Below, one piece after another: positions 4,556 through 7,004 of a stretch of DNA of 7,004 bases. The number at the start of each line of letters is the position of its first letter. Position 1 is the stretch's first letter. The position numbers and the translations under genes are program-made. The notes below the pieces were generated by a model. The model was not told the DNA's origin. It worked only from the letters and a program-made list of their open reading frames with translations, and made no database searches. Source of the stretch: Chlamydiota bacterium (GTDB lineage Bacteria; Chlamydiota; Chlamydiia; Chlamydiales; SM23-39). The stretch is from NCBI GenBank assembly GCA_021772195.1, contig JAJFML010000021.1, positions 1 to 7,004 of the forward strand. The letters are read 5' to 3'.

Positions 4556-6520
4556 TTATTTTAAGCGGAGCATTTTGGCATTGACTGCGCAGATAATCGT
4601 GCTAAGTGACATAAAGATGGCAGCTACAGCTGGACTTAAGACCACTCCCACTTTGTATAAAACACCTGCAGCAATCGGGATTGCAAAAGCATTATATCCT
4701 GTAGCCCATATGAGATTCTGAACCATTTTCTTGTAAGTTGCTCGAGAGAGCTCAATGATAGCTACCGTATCTAAAGGATTGCTTTTTACAAGAATGATAT
4801 CAGCAGTCTCAACCGCCACATCCGTCCCAGCTCCAATGGCTATGCCAACATCTGCCTGAGCTAGTGCCGGTGCATCATTTACTCCATCACCTGTCATCGC
4901 AACCACTAAACCGCGGGATTGAATCTCTTTAATTTTATCCGTTTTCTCATTAGGGAGCACCTGAAAAAAATACTCATCCAATCCAATTTCCGAAGAGACC
5001 CACTTCGCAACCTGTTCATTATCGCCTGTTAGCATGAGAGTGCGGACGCCCATCTCTTTTAATTTTTGAATTGCTTCTTTTGACTCAGGCCTGATGATAT
5101 CTGCAAGTGCTATTGCCCCAAACAACTTGCCATCGATCAGGACAAAGATGACGGTTTTCCCTTGAGAGGAGAGCTCATCTACCCTTTTATCTTCTAGAGA
5201 AATATGATTTTCTTTTAGGTAGCCAGGACTTACCACTTTTACATCTTTTCCTAAAACCTTGCCCTCTGCACCCTTACCAGGAATGGCTTTAAAGTCTTGC
5301 ACCTCTTCTTTTTTCTTTGCAGAAGAGACTATCCCGCGAGCTATGGGATGCTCGGAATGAGCTTCTACGGCTGCTGCAAATTTGAGCACCTCTTCCTCAT
5401 TCGCATCAAAAGCAAGCACGTCGGTTACGCCAAAATTACCCTCTGTTAGAGTTCCTGTTTTATCAAAGACAATCGCACCTATCTTTCTTGACTCTTCAAA
5501 CGCGCTGCGGTTACGGATTAAAAGGCCTCTGCTAGCAGCAATAGCGGTAGATGCAGCTATAACTAATGGGACTGCGAGCCCAAGGGCATGAGGACAGGTA
5601 ATCACCATAACCGTGACGGCTCTTTCTATGGAAAATGAGAGAGGCTGAGAGGTAAATATGAGCCAAAAAACCAAAGTGACAGCTCCGCTAGTAAGCGCTA
5701 AAATGGTCAGCCACAACGCTGCTCGGTTAGCAAGATCTTGCGTCTTGGATTTACTCGCTAAAGCCTCTTTTACTAGGTCTATAACCTGTGATAGATAGGA
5801 GTCTTCGCCCGTCTTTTTAACCTGCAGAGTGAATGATCCTTCTCCATTGATCGAGCCACCAATAACCTCCGCTTCCACGCTTTTTGCAATTGGTTTTGAC
5901 TCTCCTGTAAGCATCGATTCATTTATACTGGATTCACCTTCAACAATCACTCCATCTGCAGGGATTTTCTCACCGGGCTTAACAAGAACTAGATCACCTG
6001 CTTTTAATTCTGAAACAGGCACATCTACAGTACTTTTATCTGGCAACACTTTATGCGCATCCGAAGGCATGAGCTTTGCGAGCTCTTCAAGTGCTTTTCC
6101 CGCCCCCATGATCGATCTCATTTCGATCCAATGCCCTAAAAGCATAATGTCAATCAGAGTCGCAAGCTCCCAAAAAAACAGCTTACCTTGCAAACCAAAA
6201 ACAATAGCTGAACTGTAGAGATAAGCTGTGAGTATTGCGACAGCAATCAAAGTCATCATCCCAGGACTTTTAGATCTCAATTCATTGAAGAGCCCTTTAA
6301 GAAAAGGCCAGCCTCCATAGAAAAACACAAGAGAGGAAAGAGCAAAGAGCAGGTAAGATGCGCCCGCAAAATCAAAAGTATTAGATAGTCCAAAAAAGGC
6401 TTGAATTAAGGGAGACAGGATCAAAATAGGGGCAGTTAGTACTAGACAGATCCAAAATCTCTTTTTGAAGTCATCTACCATATGTTCATGATGTCCAGAA
6501 TTTTTAGCTTTAGGATCCAT
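4556..6520 (-). CDS. copB: CopB-class copper-transporting P-type ATPase (P1B-3, CPH motif)
   Basis: A complete inner-membrane heavy-metal ATPase of 654 residues that drives copper out of the cytoplasm with ATP. Visible landmarks are: hydrophobic segments near 22-43, 54-76, 88-109 and 113-134; actuator motif TGES (205-208); two further helices (267-289, 299-324) with the metal site Cys-Pro-His at 309-311; phosphorylation site DKTGTLTEG with Asp353; nucleotide-domain EHPIARG (390-396); TGDN (498-501); hinge TGDGVNDAPAL (543-553); GYN (608-610); and MSLS (637-640). CPH rather than CPC places it in the CopB subgroup (Cu and Ag). The N-terminus has no HMA domain and only a short GHHEH (9-13), unlike the longer His-rich tails common in CopB. 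I chose ATG 6518-6520, preceded by GGATAGG at 6-nt spacing, over an in-frame TTG at 6535 with no Shine-Dalgarno. It converges on the oxidase gene with 2 bp between stops. Confidence 0.95.
   Translation of the reverse strand: MDPKAKNSGHHEHMVDDFKKRFWICLVLTAPILILSPLIQAFFGLSNTFDFAGASYLLFALSSLVFFYGGWPFLKGLFNELRSKSPGMMTLIAVAILTAYLYSSAIVFGLQGKLFFWELATLIDIMLLGHWIEMRSIMGAGKALEELAKLMPSDAHKVLPDKSTVDVPVSELKAGDLVLVKPGEKIPADGVIVEGESSINESMLTGESKPIAKSVEAEVIGGSINGEGSFTLQVKKTGEDSYLSQVIDLVKEALASKSKTQDLANRAALWLTILALTSGAVTLVFWLIFTSQPLSFSIERAVTVMVITCPHALGLAVPLVIAASTAIAASRGLLIRNRSAFEESRKIGAIVFDKTGTLTEGNFGVTDVLAFDANEEEVLKFAAAVEAHSEHPIARGIVSSAKKKEEVQDFKAIPGKGAEGKVLGKDVKVVSPGYLKENHISLEDKRVDELSSQGKTVIFVLIDGKLFGAIALADIIRPESKEAIQKLKEMGVRTLMLTGDNEQVAKWVSSEIGLDEYFFQVLPNEKTDKIKEIQSRGLVVAMTGDGVNDAPALAQADVGIAIGAGTDVAVETADIILVKSNPLDTVAIIELSRATYKKMVQNLIWATGYNAFAIPIAAGVLYKVGVVLSPAVAAIFMSLSTIICAVNAKMLRLK
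4559..4981 (-). repeat. Tandem-duplicated ATPase 3' segment, copy within copB
   Basis: Aligns without gaps, in the same orientation, with 6582-7004 (423 bp, 141 codons), about 2 kb apart. Both contain long identical runs such as CCGCGGGATTGAATCTCTTT. The homology continues to the window edge, so the duplicated unit is probably the whole gene. Confidence 0.75.
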
Positions 6521-6526
6521 AGAGCG

Positions 6527-6533
6527 CCTATCC
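6527..6533 (-). promoter_or_regulatory. Ribosome binding site that fixes the copB start
   Basis: On the minus strand GGATAGG lies 6 nt before the ATG at 6518-6520. The in-frame TTG at 6533-6535 overlaps this site and has no Shine-Dalgarno of its own, so the ATG is the likelier start. Confidence 0.5.
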
Positions 6534-6572
6534 AACAGTTATAGTTTAGTTATTCCAATGCCTAGTTTGACC

Positions 6573-7004
6573 CTATAATTGTTTCAAACGAAGCATTTTG
6601 GCATTGACCGCGCAGACAATTACGCTCAGAAACATACAGATTGCAGCTATTTCTGGGTTTAAAATAACGCCTACTTCGTAGAGAGCACCTGCTGCAATCG
6701 GGATTGCAATAAGATTATATCCTGTAGCCCAACTAAGATTCTGAACCATTTTTTTATAAGTGGCTCTTGATAACTCAACGATAGCTACAACATCTAAAGG
6801 GTTGTTTTTCACAAGAATGATGTCTGCAGTCTCTATTGAAACGTTCGTCCCAGCTCCAATGGCTATTCCCACATCTGCCTGGGCTAAAGCAAGTGCATCA
6901 TCTACCCCATCACCTGCAAATGCAACCAATAAGCCGCGGGATTGAATCTCTTTAATCTTGTCCCTTTTCTCATGAGGCAGAACATGGGAAAAATATTCAT
7001 CCAA
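6573..7004 (-). CDS. Second CopB-like P-type ATPase, C-terminal part, with altered hinge motif
   Basis: The frame is open through the right edge, and the first visible codons (LDEYF) align with the middle of CopB, so the 5' portion lies outside the window. The 143 visible residues cover the end of the P-domain and the last two membrane helices. By hand count 28 of the 141 aligned residues differ from CopB, about 80% identity. The hinge TGDGVNDAPAL reads AGDGVDDALAL (Thr to Ala, Asn to Asp, Pro to Leu; codons at 6915-6917, 6900-6902 and 6891-6893). In the last helix MSLS reads MFLS. GYN and the surrounding helix are kept. No stop or frameshift interrupts the frame, and it ends (TAG 6573-6575) 52 bp before the copB ATG. 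It may be a decaying tandem duplicate or a diverged pump; the altered motif argues against normal ATPase cycling. Confidence 0.8.
   Translation of the reverse strand: MDEYFSHVLPHEKRDKIKEIQSRGLLVAFAGDGVDDALALAQADVGIAIGAGTNVSIETADIILVKNNPLDVVAIVELSRATYKKMVQNLSWATGYNLIAIPIAAGALYEVGVILNPEIAAICMFLSVIVCAVNAKMLRLKQL
6582..7004 (-). repeat. Tandem-duplicated ATPase 3' segment, upstream copy
   Basis: Counterpart of 4559-4981. The similarity ends at the last shared Lys codon; this copy then adds Gln-Leu before its stop, while copB stops at once. No repeat or insertion-sequence end is seen in the 52-bp gap to copB. Confidence 0.75.

Noticed and set aside
5829..6218. Plus-strand open frame of 129 codons opposite copB.
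   Set aside because: It is a Ser/Pro-rich shadow of the ATPase coding frame, which carries all the family motifs on the minus strand.
6521..6535. TTG at 6533-6535 as the copB start.
   Set aside because: It lacks a Shine-Dalgarno, while the ATG at 6518-6520 has GGATAGG at 6-nt spacing.
1..7004. CRISPR array, tRNA, rRNA or intact insertion sequence.
   Set aside because: No regularly spaced repeats, cloverleaf-like tRNA segments, rRNA-like sequence or transposase with terminal inverted repeats was recognised by eye.

Overview
The window is AT-rich bacterial DNA from a Gram-negative organism. It encodes two lipoprotein-type signal peptides, a TolC-class outer-membrane channel, a periplasmic-type multicopper oxidase and inner-membrane copper P-type ATPases. 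The AT-rich composition, a clear RimJ homologue and decayed coding fragments between genes would fit a host-associated lineage such as Legionellales or environmental chlamydiae. That placement is inference; nothing here fixes the taxon.

Layout. Positions 1-339 hold the 3' part of a small nucleotidyltransferase-like gene that is open through the left edge. Positions 340-676 contain no intact gene, but the minus strand carries a short decayed coding fragment. A minus-strand rimJ-type N-acetyltransferase follows (677-1258). It lies between two exact copies of an 18-bp direct repeat (615-632 and 1398-1415). Positions 1292-1649 look non-coding and end in a plausible promoter for the next operon.

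The core of the window is a copper-handling locus. A plus-strand operon of three overlapping genes encodes a 58-residue lipoprotein (1650-1826), a TolC/CzcC-like outer-membrane channel with its own lipobox-like signal (1819-3195), and a short, apparently two-domain multicopper oxidase (3195-4553). It meets, tail to tail with 2 bp between stop codons, a minus-strand CopB-class (CPH-motif) copper P-type ATPase (4556-6520). Upstream of copB on the same strand, a second CopB-like gene ends at 6573 and runs off the right edge. Its visible 141 aligned residues differ from copB at 28 positions, including the normally near-invariant TGDGxNDxPAL hinge motif.

Working model (inference): CopB exports copper from the cytoplasm to the periplasm, and the oxidase converts Cu(I) to the less toxic Cu(II) there. 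The lipoprotein and the TolC-like channel handle or release metal at the outer membrane. No RND pump or periplasmic adaptor is encoded in the window, so the channel's partner is either elsewhere or absent.
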